DNA from: Desulfovibrio sp.
Lineage (GTDB): Bacteria > Desulfobacterota > Desulfovibrionia > Desulfovibrionales > Desulfovibrionaceae
Assembly (NCBI GenBank): GCA_031275955.1
Contig: JAISNZ010000181.1
Span: 1-5,796 of the forward strand
Length of the DNA stretch: 5,796 nucleotides
Direction: 5' to 3'
Translations under genes and position numbers: made by a program
Shown here: one piece after another, positions 4,363 to 5,796 of the stretch
How positions within the stretch are numbered: position 1 is the stretch's first letter
Layout of the letters: each line of letters begins with the position of its first letter
Notes under the pieces: model-generated
Seen by the model: the letters and a program-made list of their open reading frames with translations, nothing else
What the model was told of the DNA's origin: nothing
Database searches by the model: none

Positions 4363-5376
4363 ATGGATATACAGGAATACAAAGGCGTCTGCGTTTTCAT
4401 TCAGCAGGTGGACAACCAGATTGCCGGCGTTTCATACGAGCTTCTGGGCAAGGGTCGGGAACTGGCCGAGACCTTGCATGGCGAAGTCACGGCCGTCCTT
4501 CTGGGCAGCGGTCTGGAGGGCGCGGAAGCAAAGCTGGCCCGCTATGGGGCGGATCGCGCCATCCTGGTGGATCATCCCGCCCTGGAAGTGTACACGACCG
4601 AACCCTATGCCACCGCCCTGACCGCGGTGATCCAGCACATCCGGCCCTCCGTCGTTCTCTTCGGCGCCACGGCCATCGGCCGCGATCTGGCTCCCCGCGT
4701 TTCGGCCCGCATCCATACCGGCCTGACTGCGGACTGCACGGGTCTGGTCATCGACACCGAATCGGGGAATCTGCTCATGACCCGTCCGGCCTTTGGCGGC
4801 AACATCATGGCCACCATTATCTGCGCCAACCACCGACCCCAGATGGCCACGGTGCGCCCGGGGGTCATGGCCCGCATCACCCCGCGGGACAACGCCCCCT
4901 GCAAGGTGGAGCGCTTCCCTGTTTCCGGCCTGTCTCAGAATGTGGAAGTTCTGGAGATCATTAAAAAGGTGGAAAAACGGATGGACATCCAGGACGCCAA
5001 GATCCTGATCTCCGGCGGGCGCGGCATGGGCGGGCCGCAAAACTTCGCCCTCCTGGAGGAATTGGCGGAAGTCCTGGGCGGCACCATCGCCTCTTCCCGC
5101 GCGGCGGTGGATTCCGGCTGGGTGGAAAAGGACCGCCAGGTGGGACAGACCGGCAAGACCGTGCGCCCGAACCTCTATATCGCCTGCGGCATTTCCGGGG
5201 CCATCCAGCACGTCGCGGGCATGGAATCCTCCGAGGTCATCATCGCCATCAACAAGGACCCCGAGGCCCCTATCTTTGAGGTGGCCGACTACGGCGTTGT
5301 GGGAGACGTCCTGACCATTCTTCCCCTCTTCACCCAGGCCGTGCGCGGCGCCCTGGCAACCAGGGCCGGCGGCTGA
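4363..5376 (+). CDS. etfA: Electron transfer flavoprotein alpha subunit
   Basis: The product is 337 residues, the typical length. The ATG at 4363 follows GAGGGAG (4349-4355) by 7 bp, and the gap from etfB is 43 bp. The N-terminal domain (about 1-190) includes GATAIGRDLAPRVSAR (101-116) and the family segment TGLTADCTGL (119-128). The C-terminal FAD domain (about 210-330) has SGGRGMGG (217-224), RAAVDSGW (246-253), QVGQTGK (259-265), the EtfA signature from L271 to N297 with CGISGAIQHVAGM inside (275-287), and NKDPEAPIF (297-305). These residues hold the alpha-FAD that delivers electrons to the dehydrogenase. There is no fused rubredoxin or ferredoxin domain and no N-terminal 4Fe-4S extension, as some anaerobe EtfA proteins have. 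It is the last gene of the operon, followed after 27 bp by strong hairpins. Confidence 0.96.
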   Translation: MDIQEYKGVCVFIQQVDNQIAGVSYELLGKGRELAETLHGEVTAVLLGSGLEGAEAKLARYGADRAILVDHPALEVYTTEPYATALTAVIQHIRPSVVLFGATAIGRDLAPRVSARIHTGLTADCTGLVIDTESGNLLMTRPAFGGNIMATIICANHRPQMATVRPGVMARITPRDNAPCKVERFPVSGLSQNVEVLEIIKKVEKRMDIQDAKILISGGRGMGGPQNFALLEELAEVLGGTIASSRAAVDSGWVEKDRQVGQTGKTVRPNLYIACGISGAIQHVAGMESSEVIIAINKDPEAPIFEVADYGVVGDVLTILPLFTQAVRGALATRAGG

Positions 5377-5403
5377 CGCGGCAGGAAAAGCGGGCCAAGG
5401 AGC

Positions 5404-5426
5404 GCGGCGCCCCCTCCGGGCGCCGC
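5404..5426 (+). terminator. First of two abutting hairpins after etfA
   Basis: GCGGCGCCC (5404-5412) pairs perfectly with GGGCGCCGC (5418-5426) around a CCTCC loop. It begins 27 bp after the etfA stop and has no T-run of its own; the next hairpin starts at the very next base. It may act with that hairpin in termination or 3'-end protection. Confidence 0.45.
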
Positions 5427-5473
5427 AAAGGGACAGGCCGCCCGGGGAACTTCCCCGGGCGGCCTGTCCCTTT
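5427..5473 (+). terminator. Strong bidirectional terminator-like palindrome after etfA
   Basis: Positions 5427-5449 and 5451-5473 are perfect reverse complements, 23 bp on each side of a single central base (5450). In RNA the tip would open to a loop of 3-5 nt, leaving a stem of about 20 bp, mostly G-C. The left arm opens with AAA and the right arm closes with TTT, so the shape works on both strands, though the T-run is only three bases. This is much longer than a usual intrinsic terminator stem. Confidence 0.7.
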
Positions 5474-5514
5474 ACAGCATTTCAACTTTGAGATTACCCA
5501 TCAAGTTTTCTTTT

Positions 5515-5624
5515 GGTTACGCTCGCTCCGGCGCTTAACCGCGCAAATAAATTGCGCTTGCGCCTTCGCGGCGGGCGTCCGCTCACGCGGTCGCCAGAGC
5601 AATTTCATTCTGAAATTGCTCTGG
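5515..5624. repeat. Cluster of consecutive stem-loops, probable intergenic repeat element
   Basis: Several inverted repeats follow each other or overlap: GGTTA/TAACC (5515-5519 and 5536-5540); GGCGC/GCGCC (5530-5534 and 5560-5564) enclosing GCGCAA-ATAAA-TTGCGC (5541-5557); GGCG-T-CCGC/GCGG-T-CGCC (5574-5582 and 5587-5595) with a TCAC loop; and CCAGAGCAATTTCA/TGAAATTGCTCTGG (5594-5607 and 5611-5624), a perfect 14-bp stem with a 3-nt loop. No gene matches it. Dense palindromes between genes resemble REP/BIME or MITE-like elements, but whether it is repeated in the genome cannot be seen in one window. A structured small RNA is the alternative. Confidence 0.4.
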
Positions 5625-5796
5625 TCCACCGCCCCGCGGCACACGTTCCTGATGTACTCGGAGCCAACCCCAATCCAAGGTAGTGTCCAGAATTTTTCGC
5701 ACTTTTGGTAGCCGCCATGTGGCGTCGGTTCTGGCGCTGCCTTGAGGAGCCGGCGCGGGCCTTGCGAGCGATACCCCTCAGATGTATCGCGGCTGC
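5625..5796. other. Non-coding right end of the window, no gene recognised
   Basis: No recognisable gene or RNA. GCGATAC (5768-5774) and GTATCGC (5784-5790) form a 7-bp stem with a 9-nt loop, and CGCCA-TG-TGGCG occurs near 5717-5728. GTAGTGTCCAGAATTTTT (about 5681-5698) has the look of an insertion-sequence end but no partner end or target duplication is visible. The minus strand has one open frame from 5794 to a TGA at 5503-5501 (97 codons) that runs through all the stem-loops at 5515-5624 and is probably fortuitous. Confidence 0.35.

Noticed and set aside
2826..4400. Long minus-strand open frame of 524 codons
   Set aside because: It lies antisense across the acyl-CoA dehydrogenase and etfB genes, has a low-complexity Gly/His/Ala-rich translation typical of the complement of GC-rich genes, and the plus-strand genes are unambiguous.
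4432..5211. Minus-strand open frame of 259 codons opposite etfA
   Set aside because: This is an antisense shadow of etfA, which carries clear family signatures over the same span.
5501..5794. Open frame of 97 codons on the minus strand at the right edge
   Set aside because: No start with a ribosome site is visible, the translation is basic and unlike any family I know, and the frame runs through all the perfect stem-loops, so it is more likely chance in GC-rich DNA. It could be the tail of a gene starting beyond the window, which cannot be judged here.

Overview
The window most likely comes from the chromosome of a GC-rich anaerobic member of the Desulfobacterota, probably Desulfovibrionaceae. 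This is inferred from gene content: a membrane-anchored multiheme NapC/NirT-type cytochrome c, an FmdE-family protein, an IscR-like Rrf2 regulator, and an acyl-CoA dehydrogenase with both electron-transfer flavoprotein subunits. No rRNA, tRNA, CRISPR array or intact mobile element was seen.

Layout. (1) Positions 1-1324, minus strand: an FmdE-family gene (734-1324), then a 236-bp gap, then a NapC/NirT tetraheme cytochrome gene (start at 497) that leaves the window at its left edge. (2) Positions 1325-1587: a divergent control region with promoters for both sides, a 7-bp inverted repeat resembling an operator, and a long structured leader in front of fmdE. (3) Positions 1588-2052, plus strand: an Rrf2-family regulator with three Cys spaced as in Fe-S sensing members. 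(4) Positions 2053-2303: a non-coding region with a good sigma70-type promoter. (5) Positions 2304-5376, plus strand: acyl-CoA dehydrogenase, etfB and etfA, each with a clear Shine-Dalgarno site and spaced 90 and 43 bp apart, which looks like one operon. (6) Positions 5377-5796: two abutting terminator-like hairpins, then a run of further stem-loops that resembles an intergenic repeat element, with no recognisable gene.

How the genes work together. The dehydrogenase and EtfAB should form an electron-transfer unit: the flavoenzyme oxidises or reduces an acyl-CoA/enoyl-CoA pair and EtfAB carries the electrons. EtfB has the DGDTAQVGP and NEPRYM sequences seen in clostridial-type, electron-bifurcating EtfB, so NADH-dependent reduction of an enoyl-CoA coupled to ferredoxin reduction is plausible but not proven. 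No thiolase, crotonase or hydroxyacyl-CoA dehydrogenase lies nearby, so the substrate is open. The Rrf2 protein, between the two gene groups, is a candidate redox or Fe-S dependent regulator of one or both. The cytochrome would pass electrons from menaquinol to a periplasmic reductase that is not in the window.

I did not find a clearly new system. The points most worth checking are the divergent control region with its recurring GGAACAGG motif and long fmdE leader, the CX3CH heme site in the cytochrome, and the multi-hairpin region downstream of etfA.
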